Assembly: GCA_030753675.1 (NCBI GenBank)
Contig: JASMBU010000003.1
Span: 1 to 64,000, forward strand
Direction of reading: 5' to 3'
Length of the DNA stretch: 64,000 nucleotides
Source: Methylococcales bacterium
GTDB lineage: Bacteria; Pseudomonadota; Gammaproteobacteria; Methylococcales; Methylomonadaceae
Part shown: in pieces, positions 42,851-52,034 of the stretch
Layout of the letters: every line of letters starts with the position of its first letter
Numbering within the stretch: position 1 is the stretch's first letter
Notes under the pieces: model-generated
Database searches by the model: none
What the model saw: the letters and a program-made list of their open reading frames with translations, nothing else
What the model was told of the DNA's origin: nothing
Position numbers and translations under genes: made by a program

Positions 42851-42926
42851 TGGTGGGTGCTGAGGGGATCGAACCCCCGACCCTCGCCTTGTAAGGGCGA
42901 TGCTCTCCCAGCTGAGCTAAGCACCC
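42851..42926 (-). tRNA. tRNA-Val (anticodon TAC)
   Basis: 76 bases on the minus strand, acceptor stem GGGTGCT/AGCACCC, D-arm AGCTCAGCTGGGAGAGCA, anticodon loop with TAC, T-arm GGGGGTTCGATCCCCT, encoded CCA. It sits 13 bases after hupB and before tRNA-Asp, so the three may share a transcript. Confidence 0.97.
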
Positions 42927-42939
42927 AGAATCAAAAAAG

Positions 42940-43212
42940 CTATTTTACCGAATCTTTAAGTGATTTTCCAGCTTTAAATGAAGGAATATTTGCTGCTGAA
43001 ATTGTTATCTCCGCACCTGTTTGAGGGTTACGACCTTTTCTTTCTGCACGATGCTTTACTAAGAAAGTACCAAAACCAATAAGCGCCACTGAATCTTCAT
43101 TCTTTAAAGTTTCAGTTACTATACTGGTAAATGCCTCTAAGGATTTTGCTGTATCTGCTTTTGATAAGCCAGATGCGTCAGCCATAGATTCAATTAATTC
43201 CGATTTATTCAT
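42940..43212 (-). CDS. hupB: HupB, DNA-binding protein HU
   Basis: HU bends and compacts DNA non-specifically as a dimer. The 90-residue protein starts [21 protein letters not shown] and has the beta-arm core [21 protein letters not shown] with the Arg-Asn-Pro tip. The order lon-hupB-ppiD is the gammaproteobacterial norm. A good promoter lies 66 bases upstream, so it is probably expressed apart from lon. Confidence 0.96.
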   Translation of the reverse strand: MNKSELIESMADASGLSKADTAKSLEAFTSIVTETLKNEDSVALIGFGTFLVKHRAERKGRNPQTGAEITISAANIPSFKAGKSLKDSVK

Positions 43213-43277
43213 TTACTTTCCCCTTCATTGGAATTTAAAATTCATAATAAGCTTTAGTACAAAAGCTGTTACCGTAG

Positions 43278-43305
43278 TTTATATTGTGGATACTAAAATT
43301 GTCTA
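43278..43305 (-). promoter_or_regulatory. Candidate sigma-70 promoter of hupB
   Basis: Read on the minus strand: -35 TAGACA (43305-43300), a 16-base spacer and -10 TATAAA (43283-43278), each five of six matches to consensus. It lies between lon and hupB and points at hupB. Confidence 0.6.
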
Positions 43306-43367
43306 TGTTTTTATCGCTATTTTTTAATATCCAATTCAAGCGATACAACATGCCATTAATACCACAG

Positions 43368-45794
43368 TTAATGAGATGACAACCGACTTGATGACGCTGT
43401 CGTTGTTTCCGATTCTTCCGTCGCTCCAGAGTCCTCGTCCAAAAGTGCTGTTGGCTGATATTGTAATGCACTTTCAAGCACTTCTTCTATCCACCGTACC
43501 GGGCGAATCTCTAATTTCTCTAAAACGGCTTCTGGTATTTCTTTCAAGTCCTTTTCATTTTCCCAAGGAATTAAAATCGTGATTATCCCACCTCTATGCG
43601 CTGCTAATAACTTTTCTTTTAATCCACCAATGGGCAATACTTCACCTCTCAACGTAATCTCCCCTGTCATGGCAACATCAGATTTCACAGGTATATTAGT
43701 CAATGCGGAAACAATAGCCGTACACATCGCAACACCTGCACTTGGACCATCTTTGGGGGTTGCTCCTTCTGGAACATGAATATGAACATCATGTTTCTGA
43801 CTGGCTTTTTCATCTATCCCTAACAATTTTAACCGGCTCTGAACAACCGTGCTTGCCACTCGAATAGACTCTTTCATAACCTTCTCAAGATTACCTGTTG
43901 GGTCTTTAAAATTCCCTTTACCATTCACTAAGGCAGCTTCAATGGTCAATAATTCACCTCCCACCTCAGTCCATGCCAACCCAGTAACCTGTCCAATCCT
44001 ATTTTCCGCTTCTGCGTGTCCGTAGCGAAATCGCTGAACACCCAGATAAATCTCTAAACTTTCTTTATCTAAAATTATTTTCTTATCGTCGTGACACAAC
44101 AATAATTGCTTGACCACTTTACGACAAATTTTTGAAATCTCACGCTCCAACCCTCGAACACCGGCTTCACGCGTATAAAACCGAATAATATCTCTAACAA
44201 CTTCTTCAGAAATATCAATCTCACCTTTCTTCAAGCCATTATTTTCAATCTGCTTTGGAATCAGATAACGTTTCGCAATATTAGCTTTTTCATCTTCCGT
44301 ATAACCCGCTAAACGAATAACCTCCATTCTATCTAGCAAAGCCGATGGAATATTTAAAGTATTTGCTGTCGCCACAAACATGACATCAGACAAATCAAAA
44401 TCAACCTCAAGATAATGGTCAGAAAAAGTATGATTCTGCTCAGGATCCAATACCTCCAACATTGCAGAAGCAGGATCGCCCCTAAAATCCATAGCCATTT
44501 TATCAATCTCATCCAGTAAAAACATGGGGTTACGTGTTTTTACTTTGGATAAGTTTTGTAAGATCTTTCCCGGTAAAGATCCAATATAGGTTCTCCGGTG
44601 CCCTCGAATTTCAGCCTCATCTCGAACCCCCCCTAAAGCCATACGAACATATTTCCTATTCGTGGCCCGTGCTATAGACTGACCCAAAGACGTTTTACCA
44701 ACACCCGGAGGTCCGACTAAGCATAAAATTGGCCCTTTCAGTTTTCTTACCCGTTGCTGAACCGCCAAATATTCTAAGATGCGCTCTTTAACCTTCTCTA
44801 ATCCAAAATGGTCAGTTTCAAGAACTTCTTCAGCAACCTTTAAATCATGACGAACTTTGGTTTTCTTTTTCCAAGGAACATTAATCATCCATTCAATATA
44901 ATTGCGGACAACGGTTGCCTCTGCGGACATGGGCGACATCAACTTCAACTTATTGAGTTCTGACTCAGCTTTAACCCTGGCTTCTTTAGACATCCCTGAC
45001 TTTTTAATATTAGCCGCCATCTCTTCTAATTCATTAGGCACATCATCCATCTCGCCTAACTCTTGCTGAATGGCTTTCATTTGCTCATTCAGATAATACT
45101 CTCGCTGATTCTTTTCCATCTGTTGCTTAACACGACCGCGAATCTTTTTTTCCATTTCCAAAAGACCCATTTCACTTTCCATAAGGGTCATCAGATTTTC
45201 TAACCGGTCAGCAACTTCAGTAGTTTCTAATATAATTTGTTTTTCATCTACCTTTAACGCCATATGTGCAGCGATGGTATCACCCAGACGACTCGCATCA
45301 TCAATACCTGCTAATGCACTTAAAACTTCGGGAGGGATTTTATTATTCAATTTAACGTACTGATCAAATGAATTTATAACCGCCCGAACCAAAACATCGG
45401 CTTCCTCTTCCCTTAAATCAAATGAATCCTCTAGCGCTTCAGCTTCGGCAGAATACCCCCCCTCCGTTTCTTTAATTTCTAAAACTCGGCAACGCTCACA
45501 ACCTTCAACCAGTACTTTCACCGTACCATCAGGTAATTTAAGCAATTGTAAAATATTTGCTAATGTCCCAATTTCGTATAAGTCTTCTACTAAAGGGTCA
45601 TCAATTTCCGCTTCTTTCTGAGCAATTAATAAGATTTGTTTATCTTCTTTCATCGCAACATCAAGCGCATCAATCGACTTTTCTCTCCCCACAAATAGAG
45701 GAATAACCATATGCGGATAAACCACAACATCTCGTAATGGTAATACCGGAACTAAAGCATTCATTGGTAATAAACCCGTTTCATCTGTTTCCAT
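43368..45794 (-). CDS. lon: Lon, ATP-dependent serine protease
   Basis: Lon degrades misfolded and regulatory proteins in the cytoplasm. The N-terminal LAN domain begins VPVLPLRDVVVYPHMVIPL, followed by a coiled-coil helical region, an AAA+ module with Walker A GPPGVGKTS (about 361-369) and Walker B FLLDEIDKM, and a protease domain with the catalytic serine in PKDGPSAGVAM (about 681) and the partner lysine in GGLKEKLLAAHRGG. ATG 45794 is chosen for AGAAGG seven bases upstream; ATG 45830 and GTG 45839 are possible earlier starts. It follows clpX on the same strand. Confidence 0.95.
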   Translation of the reverse strand: METDETGLLPMNALVPVLPLRDVVVYPHMVIPLFVGREKSIDALDVAMKEDKQILLIAQKEAEIDDPLVEDLYEIGTLANILQLLKLPDGTVKVLVEGCERCRVLEIKETEGGYSAEAEALEDSFDLREEEADVLVRAVINSFDQYVKLNNKIPPEVLSALAGIDDASRLGDTIAAHMALKVDEKQIILETTEVADRLENLMTLMESEMGLLEMEKKIRGRVKQQMEKNQREYYLNEQMKAIQQELGEMDDVPNELEEMAANIKKSGMSKEARVKAESELNKLKLMSPMSAEATVVRNYIEWMINVPWKKKTKVRHDLKVAEEVLETDHFGLEKVKERILEYLAVQQRVRKLKGPILCLVGPPGVGKTSLGQSIARATNRKYVRMALGGVRDEAEIRGHRRTYIGSLPGKILQNLSKVKTRNPMFLLDEIDKMAMDFRGDPASAMLEVLDPEQNHTFSDHYLEVDFDLSDVMFVATANTLNIPSALLDRMEVIRLAGYTEDEKANIAKRYLIPKQIENNGLKKGEIDISEEVVRDIIRFYTREAGVRGLEREISKICRKVVKQLLLCHDDKKIILDKESLEIYLGVQRFRYGHAEAENRIGQVTGLAWTEVGGELLTIEAALVNGKGNFKDPTGNLEKVMKESIRVASTVVQSRLKLLGIDEKASQKHDVHIHVPEGATPKDGPSAGVAMCTAIVSALTNIPVKSDVAMTGEITLRGEVLPIGGLKEKLLAAHRGGIITILIPWENEKDLKEIPEAVLEKLEIRPVRWIEEVLESALQYQPTALLDEDSGATEESETTTASSSRLSSH

Positions 45795-45915
45795 AGTGGG
45801 ACCTTCTAATAATTCAGTGACATTGCTCATACAATGCACACCTAATATGGTGTTAACCTTTAAAATAACAAGTATTGTATAACGTACTTTTCTAGTGTGT
45901 TATCAATAAAACAAC

Positions 45916-47190
45916 TTATGAGTCTGTGCCAGATGCTACTATAGAGTCATTTTCATAAACTAAATATGGCGAGGTTTCACCCTCAATCACTGAACCATCA
46001 ACCACAACCTTAGTCACACCTTCAGATGAGGGTATTTCATACATCGTATCCAAAAGAACTGATTCCACAATAGTTCTTAATCCGCGCGCACCGGTTTTTC
46101 TTTGTGTGGATTTTTTGGCAATTGCCGATAAAGAATCATCCCTAAACTGTAACTCAACACCTTCCATATCGAAAAGTAACTGATATTGTTTCACCAAAGA
46201 ATTCTTTGGCTCGGTAAGAATTTGAATTAATGCGCTCTCATCTAATTCCTCTAATGAAGCCACTATGGGTAATCGACCAATAAATTCTGGAATCAACCCA
46301 TACTTAATTAAATCTTCAGACTCAACTTTTGCAAAAATCTCACCAACATTACCACGGTCTTCTTTGCTTTTCACATCGACAGAGAAACCAATCCCGCTTT
46401 TCTCGGTACGATCTTGAATCACTTTATCAAGACCTGCAAAAGCACCGCCCACAATAAACAACATATTACGGGTATCAACTTGCAAGAATTCTTGTTGGGG
46501 ATGCTTCCTTCCCCCTTGCGGTGGCACAGAAGCAATAGTGCCTTCAATTAGCTTTAACAAGGCTTGCTGCACCCCTTCGCCCGAAACATCACGCGTCAAT
46601 GAAGGGTTATCAGATTTTCGAGATATTTTATCTATCTCATCAATATAGACAATTCCAGTCCCTGCCTTTTCTACATCATAATCACAATTCTGCAATACCT
46701 TTTGAATGATATTTTCTACATCTTCACCCACATAGCCTGCTTCTGTTAAAGTTGTGGCATCTGCGATAGTAAAAGGAACATCCAATAATTTGGCTAACGT
46801 TTCAGCCAATAACGTCTTACCAGACCCTGTTGGGCCAATCAATAAAATATTACTTTTTGCTAATTCCACATCGCCTTCCTGTGGCTTATTTTTAAGGCGC
46901 TTGTAATGATTATATACGGCAACAGCCAAAATTTTCTTCGCGCTATTTTGACCAATCACATACTCATCAAGAACTTGATTGATTTCTTTTGGCGTTGGAA
47001 GATCAGTTCTCTCAGCACCTGCTTCCTCTTGCAACTCTTCACGAATAATATCATTACAAAGCGCTACACATTCATCACATACGTATACAGACGGGCCTGC
47101 TATCAACTTCTTTACTTCATGCTGGCTTTTACCGCAAAACGAACAATACAGTAACTTTTCATCCTCTATACTGCGTTTATCATCACTCAT
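45916..47190 (-). CDS. clpX: ClpX, unfoldase subunit of ClpXP
   Basis: ClpX unfolds tagged proteins and feeds them to ClpP. The 424-residue protein has an N-terminal C4 zinc finger (YCSFCGKSQ and VCDECVALC), Walker A GPTGSGKT, Walker [10 protein letters not shown], the pore-loop [21 protein letters not shown] and the sensor-2 [10 protein letters not shown]. It follows clpP by 76 bases. Confidence 0.96.
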   Translation of the reverse strand: MSDDKRSIEDEKLLYCSFCGKSQHEVKKLIAGPSVYVCDECVALCNDIIREELQEEAGAERTDLPTPKEINQVLDEYVIGQNSAKKILAVAVYNHYKRLKNKPQEGDVELAKSNILLIGPTGSGKTLLAETLAKLLDVPFTIADATTLTEAGYVGEDVENIIQKVLQNCDYDVEKAGTGIVYIDEIDKISRKSDNPSLTRDVSGEGVQQALLKLIEGTIASVPPQGGRKHPQQEFLQVDTRNMLFIVGGAFAGLDKVIQDRTEKSGIGFSVDVKSKEDRGNVGEIFAKVESEDLIKYGLIPEFIGRLPIVASLEELDESALIQILTEPKNSLVKQYQLLFDMEGVELQFRDDSLSAIAKKSTQRKTGARGLRTIVESVLLDTMYEIPSSEGVTKVVVDGSVIEGETSPYLVYENDSIVASGTDS

Positions 47191-47266
47191 TGAAAACCTC
47201 TGAAACCTAATTTATCCGCTTAATCTTGCACTAAATGTTAATAGACTCAATACAACTTTAGAATAC

Positions 47267-47905
47267 CTATCGATCAGAACCCGCCACCCGGCTCGCCAAA
47301 ACTTGATCAATCAACCCAAACTTTACCGCATCAGACCCACTCAAAAAGTTATCTCTGTCCGTGTCTTTCTGAATCTTCTTCATCGATTGCCCCGTATGAT
47401 CCGCCATAATCCGGTTAAGTCGCTCTCGAACCAAAATAATTTCTTTAGCATGAATATCAATATCTGATGCCTGTCCCTGAAATCCACCTAATGGCTGGTG
47501 TATCATCATCCTTGAGTTCGGCAAACAATAACGCTTACCTTTCGCGCCACCAGTGAGCAATAATGCCCCCATACTCGCCGCTTGCCCAATACACATCGTC
47601 GAGACATCCGGCTTAATAAACTGCATGGTGTCATAAATAGCCAACCCAGCAGATACAGAGCCACCTGGAGAATTTATATATAAGTGTATATCTTTATCTG
47701 GATTCTCTGATTCCAAAAAAAGCAACTGAGCAACAATCAAATTGGCCATATGATCTTCAACTTGCCCAACCATGAAAATAACACGCTCTTTTAAAAGCCG
47801 TGAATAAATATCATAAGAACGTTCACCTCGAGCCGTTTGCTCGATAACCATAGGAACCAAGCCACTACTTGTTAATTCAGCAACACTTTCTTTAAAATCA
47901 GCCAT
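47267..47905 (-). CDS. clpP: ClpP, proteolytic subunit of ClpXP
   Basis: ClpP is the tetradecameric serine peptidase chamber. The 212-residue protein has the catalytic Ser111 in [12 protein letters not shown], His136 in [12 protein letters not shown] and the aspartate in the TDRDNFLS region (about 185), plus INSPGGSV. The start overlaps the tig stop by 8 bases, so tig and clpP are translationally coupled. Confidence 0.96.
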   Translation of the reverse strand: MADFKESVAELTSSGLVPMVIEQTARGERSYDIYSRLLKERVIFMVGQVEDHMANLIVAQLLFLESENPDKDIHLYINSPGGSVSAGLAIYDTMQFIKPDVSTMCIGQAASMGALLLTGGAKGKRYCLPNSRMMIHQPLGGFQGQASDIDIHAKEIILVRERLNRIMADHTGQSMKKIQKDTDRDNFLSGSDAVKFGLIDQVLASRVAGSDR

Positions 47906-49223
47906 TTACAACCCCTGAATTCTGTACCGTCATTAATTCATCAAATGCAACATTCTCTTCAACCACGGTATTATGCTTAACGACCCAATCAATCACCTGC
48001 TCTTCAAGAATCATTCTCTCGACATCAGCCAAGCGTTTTTTATCTGCATAATACCAATTTACCACATCCTCTGGTTTCTCATAAGTATTAGCCATCACTT
48101 CAATTTCTTGCCGCACTCTTGCGGCATCCACTTGAATTTCATTTTCTTGGATAATCTCAGATAACAGCAACCCTAAAGCAACCCGACGCTTCGCCTGTTC
48201 TTCAAACATCTCACGCGGCAAGTCGCTATCTGAAATAGCCTGCTTTTGACGCTTAGCATTTTCCTTATAAGGCTGTTTGAGTGCTTCTATCTCCTGATCC
48301 ACTAAGACACCAGGAAGATTCATAGGGGATTTATCAAACAATGAATCCATAACCTGATTCTTAAGATGTCGTTTAATTGCTTGGCCTAATTCAATTTCTA
48401 AATTAGCCTTCACCTCACCCTTAAATGAATCAACATCACCGGCCGTACTGCCAAAAGACTTTATAAATTCTTCATTAACTACCGGTAAGCTCATCTCTTC
48501 AACCAACACAACTTCAACGTCAAATGTGGCCGTTTTACCGGCTAAATCAGCATTCCCATACTCTTCAGGAAAGACACTATCAAACACCTTCTGTTGACCC
48601 GCATTAAGGCCGAGCAACTCATCTTCAAATCCTGGAATCATTTGATTCGACCCCAATTCCAATTGATAATTCTCTACCTTGCCATCGGTGAAATTTTTAT
48701 CATCACAAACACCCGAAAAATGAAATGTTAAACGATCGGTCTCTTGACCACTGCGTTCTACGGCATTCCATTCTTTCTTGTTAAGTCGTAACGTTTCAAT
48801 TGTTTTTTCAATATTCTCTTCCTGTACACTACAAACAGGCTGTTTAACTTCAATTTGATCGATACCGGCTAAGTCGACTTCCGGTAAGACTTCAAAATCT
48901 GCAACATACTCAAACCCATCATCATTGCCTTGATCCTCACTCGGTACAATATGGGGTGCACCTGCTGGTTTCAAGCCTTCACTTTGCAATGCTTCATAAT
49001 AAGAAGATTCAATTAACGCACTAATTACTTCACCCCTAGCGCGCTCACCAAACATTTTCTTAACGACATGAAAGGGCACCTTACCAGGCCTGAAACCATC
49101 TAACTTAACGTCTTTAGCCAATGTCTTCAGTCGAGTCTCAGCCTTTTCTTGGATGCTTTCTTCCAAAACACGAACAGTCATTTTTCTGCTCAAATCAGAA
49201 ACTTTCTCAACAGAAACTTGCAT
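47898..49223 (-). CDS. tig: Trigger factor, ribosome-associated chaperone
   Basis: Trigger factor binds nascent chains at the ribosome exit tunnel. The 441-residue protein has the ribosome-binding signature [17 protein letters not shown] (Phe-Arg-x-Gly-x-x-Pro), a peptidyl-prolyl isomerase domain in the middle ([15 protein letters not shown] to [21 protein letters not shown]) and a helical C-terminal chaperone domain. Length matches the family. tRNA-Leu lies 132 bases upstream on the same strand. Confidence 0.95.
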   Translation of the reverse strand: MQVSVEKVSDLSRKMTVRVLEESIQEKAETRLKTLAKDVKLDGFRPGKVPFHVVKKMFGERARGEVISALIESSYYEALQSEGLKPAGAPHIVPSEDQGNDDGFEYVADFEVLPEVDLAGIDQIEVKQPVCSVQEENIEKTIETLRLNKKEWNAVERSGQETDRLTFHFSGVCDDKNFTDGKVENYQLELGSNQMIPGFEDELLGLNAGQQKVFDSVFPEEYGNADLAGKTATFDVEVVLVEEMSLPVVNEEFIKSFGSTAGDVDSFKGEVKANLEIELGQAIKRHLKNQVMDSLFDKSPMNLPGVLVDQEIEALKQPYKENAKRQKQAISDSDLPREMFEEQAKRRVALGLLLSEIIQENEIQVDAARVRQEIEVMANTYEKPEDVVNWYYADKKRLADVERMILEEQVIDWVVKHNTVVEENVAFDELMTVQNSGVVNG

Positions 49224-49355
49224 TTATTTACCTCAATAAATTTGTAGGGATATAGAATATGAAATGTGGAATAGGTCTGGTAATGTTATGCTAGCACCCT
49301 CTAGTAACTGATCTAGTTATAGACGAGTCAAACCAACATCCATTAGGATAAAATA

Positions 49356-49439
49356 TGGTGCGAATGGAGAGACTCGAACTCTCACATCAAAGATACTGGT
49401 ACCTAAAACCAGCGCGTCTACCAATTCCGCCACATTCGC
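49356..49439 (-). tRNA. tRNA-Leu (anticodon TAG)
   Basis: 84 bases on the minus strand with a long variable arm (TATCTTTGATGT region), acceptor stem GCGAATG/CATTCGC, D-arm GGCGGAATTGGTAGACGC, anticodon loop TTTAGGT (anticodon TAG), T-arm GAGAGTTCGAGTCTCTC and encoded CCA. It lies upstream of tig, a placement common in gammaproteobacteria. Confidence 0.96.
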
Positions 49440-49507
49440 ATTTGAATTATCATTATATTATAACTTAATATTCACAAACCTAACAATAAAAAATCTTTGT
49501 TCCCTTT

Positions 49508-50407
49508 ATGAAAACATTGCTTTCTGCGCTGACTCCGCTCGCCATACTAACCCTTGCAATTATTATCGCGGGTGTCTTAGGGTATTTTATATTCCTCGCT
49601 ATTGACGGGGCAGTTCCTTTGCGCAAACTCATCAGTAAAACAGCCTTGGTACTTCTTCTACTCAGCATATTCCCTTTAATGCATTTTCTTAAACTATCTA
49701 AGGCCGACCTAGGTATTACAGCCAAAAAAGATTTTGCACACCAAATAATAACCGGATTAGTCCTAGGTATCGCTATCCTAACGCCTCTATTTCTTACTTT
49801 TTACTATCTTGATATCTGGGTTATTGATCACAACTTTCAGTTCACAGCAACCATAATACTGGCTAAAATATTCAAAATACTGCTCATTTCATTCCTTGTT
49901 TCCATCCCAGAAGAGATGCTTTTTCGAGGCATTCTTTTGACTAGCCTAACGCGTGCAAAAGGGATGCTATTTGCCATTCCATTCAGCGCTTTTTATTACG
50001 CAGGCCTCCATTTCCTTAAAAGTAAAACAGAAATACCTCCTGACGAAGCCAGCCTATCCAGTAGCTACTATTTAATAGCCGATGCTTTAACTCAACTGAC
50101 TAACCCTGAAAACCTATCTGCCTTTATTGCCCTCATGTCTGTAGGTATCTTTCTTGCCACTATACGAACAAAATCACCTATGAGCCTTGGGATATGCATT
50201 GGAATCCATGCCGGTTGGGTCTTTCTAATCAAAACAAATTCGGCATTTCTAAATCGAAATCCTAGTTCTGATTGGTATTTCTTGGTCAGCAATTATGACG
50301 GCGTTATCGGTCCTTTAGTCACCGTTTGGCTAACACTCATTACCGCGACATTTATAACCTATACCTACATACGGGACAAATCGACTAATAGCTCACTTGA
50401 ACCCTAA
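49508..50407 (+). CDS. CPBP-family intramembrane metalloprotease (CAAX/Abi type)
   Basis: The 299-residue protein has about eight hydrophobic segments and the three CPBP motifs: Glu-Glu-x3-Arg in PEEMLFRGILL (about 138-147), the histidine in FYYAGLHFL (about 167) and GIHAGWVF (about 237). In known members these bind zinc in the membrane. Family roles range from prenyl-protein processing to bacteriocin immunity; the substrate here is unknown. It starts 68 bases from the divergent tRNA-Leu and its last 23 bases overlap the convergent radical SAM gene. Confidence 0.87.
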   Translation: MKTLLSALTPLAILTLAIIIAGVLGYFIFLAIDGAVPLRKLISKTALVLLLLSIFPLMHFLKLSKADLGITAKKDFAHQIITGLVLGIAILTPLFLTFYYLDIWVIDHNFQFTATIILAKIFKILLISFLVSIPEEMLFRGILLTSLTRAKGMLFAIPFSAFYYAGLHFLKSKTEIPPDEASLSSSYYLIADALTQLTNPENLSAFIALMSVGIFLATIRTKSPMSLGICIGIHAGWVFLIKTNSAFLNRNPSSDWYFLVSNYDGVIGPLVTVWLTLITATFITYTYIRDKSTNSSLEP

Positions 50408-51236
50408 AGCCGATCCTTCTAATACTATCTGCCACCCGGTCCAATTGATAGCCTTGCACAGGAGCAATAACCCGCGCCTCCGGTTGCAAAGGTGGTCGCG
50501 CTATAGTATATAAATAAACTCCTTGGATCTTTGCTTTGATCCGAATCTCTTGCAAAAACAATTGATATGCCCTAACTTCACCATCAAAACTTATCTTTCC
50601 TGGATAATCAAATAAACAAGTTTGCAGCCAAAGCTCACACACCTCGCCAGTCACCTTAATATTTTCCATAATGCGTTCTACAGGAATCATCGTACTATTG
50701 ATTAACTCTCGCCCAGTGACCGTTGCACTATCTAACTTAAACCATACATGCCCACCCAATGCTCCCCATAGCGCCAAACCACACCTAACGGATTCTCGAT
50801 GCAATAAGCTACCATTAGTAATTAACACTAACTTGATCTGGCCCAACTTAGACCTACGCTCCAAAACCTCCTTAACCACCTCAATAGCCTCACCAAAACT
50901 GGCTAAACTCGTCGGCTCACCATTCCCGGAAATAGAAATATCCTTAATATCTCTACAATTAGGATCAACAGAAAAGTCACTATAAAAACGTCCTGAATCG
51001 ACATACGCAAGAAAAAAATACAGTTCTTCTCGTAATTTCAACAAATCAATATCCGGCGCACTGCCAACAGACAGTCCAGGCACTTGGCAATAGACACAAC
51101 GCCAATTACAGGCATTATTAACATTAAAATTAATCCCTACAGAAATTCCGCCTGCTCGCCTCGACAAAACGGGATAAATATAAGTCAATCCTGCCACATC
51201 ACGGCTGTGATCTTGAGTCGTTAACGTTGTTGCCAT
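50385..51236 (-). CDS. Radical SAM protein (COG0731-like), substrate unknown
   Basis: The protein (283 residues from ATG 51236) has the radical SAM cluster motif Cys-x3-Cys-x2-Cys at 43-50 (ACNWRCVYCQ), then DISISGNGEPTSL (a GGE-like SAM contact) and LVLITNGSLLHRE. It resembles Fe-S oxidoreductases related to wyosine-type enzymes, but without a clear substrate domain. TTG 51260 is an in-frame alternative start. It is divergent from the Fae-like gene, with 95 bases between, and so may share its regulation. No function should be assigned beyond radical SAM chemistry. Confidence 0.85.
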   Translation of the reverse strand: MATTLTTQDHSRDVAGLTYIYPVLSRRAGGISVGINFNVNNACNWRCVYCQVPGLSVGSAPDIDLLKLREELYFFLAYVDSGRFYSDFSVDPNCRDIKDISISGNGEPTSLASFGEAIEVVKEVLERRSKLGQIKLVLITNGSLLHRESVRCGLALWGALGGHVWFKLDSATVTGRELINSTMIPVERIMENIKVTGEVCELWLQTCLFDYPGKISFDGEVRAYQLFLQEIRIKAKIQGVYLYTIARPPLQPEARVIAPVQGYQLDRVADSIRRIGFRVQVSY

Positions 51237-51331
51237 AAAGCAAATAAATATAACCCACAAATATGCTATTCTAGTCGTTTACATTACTAATCATAAGTAT
51301 TTTTTTAACCACCTTCTTTTGGAGAAACACC

Positions 51332-51880
51332 ATGAGTGAAAGAATTATAATGCGGACCGGTGAATCCTTAGTCGCTGGCGGTCCTCCCGGAACAGCAGCA
51401 GAACCCGAAATAATTATTGGTGAACTAGACGGTCCTGTTGGCACTGCTCTAGCAACATTAACGGGCGACCAAGTCAAAGGCCACTCGCGCGTTTTTGCTA
51501 TTTTAAATACCGATATACAAGTTCGCCCGGTCACATTAATGGTGAGCAAAGTCACTGTTAAAGATAATCGCTATACTAATATTTTAATGGGCACTGTCCA
51601 AGCTGCTATTGCAAACGGTGTTTTGGATGCTGTTAGAGCCGGTGACATTCCTAAGGAAAAAGCAAACGACTTAGGTATTATCGTATCTGTATGGCTTAAC
51701 CCTAGCGTTGCCACAGATGATAATCTCGACCACCAAATCCTTTTCGATATTCATCGTAAAGCAACGGCCCAAGCCATTCATAAAGCCATGAACCACCAAC
51801 CGAGTATTGACTGGCTTTTAGAGAATCAAGAAAATATTACCCACAAATATTTTCAAATGGGATTAGACGGTAAAATCTAA
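51332..51880 (+). CDS. Formaldehyde-activating enzyme (Fae) family paralogue, probable catalytic His replaced
   Basis: True Fae condenses formaldehyde with tetrahydromethanopterin. This 182-residue protein aligns along its length: GESLVAGG near the N terminus, EIIIGELDGPVGTAL, PVTLMVSKVTVKDNRY and MGTVQAAIANGVLDAVRAGDI. Against remembered M. extorquens Fae, the proposed general-acid His17 (context VAHIDLIIG) aligns with Glu24 (context AAEPEIIIG), so the protein is probably a Fae2/Fae3-type paralogue, not the main enzyme. A strong ribosome site TTTTGGAGAAACACC precedes it and a terminator follows. Its place beside the fhc genes ties it to C1 metabolism. Confidence 0.85.
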   Translation: MSERIIMRTGESLVAGGPPGTAAEPEIIIGELDGPVGTALATLTGDQVKGHSRVFAILNTDIQVRPVTLMVSKVTVKDNRYTNILMGTVQAAIANGVLDAVRAGDIPKEKANDLGIIVSVWLNPSVATDDNLDHQILFDIHRKATAQAIHKAMNHQPSIDWLLENQENITHKYFQMGLDGKI

Positions 51881-51900
51881 TCTTCATAGCTAACACAAAG

Positions 51901-51954
51901 ACCTAAGGCCCACAGAGACTGTTAACTCTGTAGCCCTTAGGTGCTTTACTTTTT
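51901..51954 (+). terminator. Terminator after the Fae-like gene
   Basis: Arms ACCTAAGG...ACAGAG (51901-51917) and CTCTGT...CCTTAGGT (51926-51942) pair around a 3-base internal loop and an 8-base apical loop, followed by TTTACTTTTT. It lies 21 bases past the stop and isolates this gene from the next. Confidence 0.72.
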
Positions 51955-52034
51955 GGCCTAAAACGGTCAAACAACACTGGATTCCAACACGCCAACCAAC
52001 ACCACTTCTATTACTTGGCTCAGATAACACGATA

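Noticed and set aside
42586-42924. Open frames on both strands across tRNA-Asp and tRNA-Val
   Set aside because: They translate tRNA sequence (for example the GFESRPLRQ-like pattern known from antisense tRNA artefacts) and have no family support.
43368-45839. GTG 45839 as the lon start
   Set aside because: ATG 45794 has a better ribosome binding site and gives the family-typical N terminus, although the earlier starts cannot be excluded.
49224-49355. Near-repeat CTAGTAACTGAT/CTAGTTATAGAC between tRNA-Leu and tig
   Set aside because: Short and imperfect, with no clear promoter or attachment-site structure.
51271-51555. Minus-strand frame opposite the Fae-like gene
   Set aside because: No ribosome site and no recognisable protein; the plus strand codes for a Fae-family protein.
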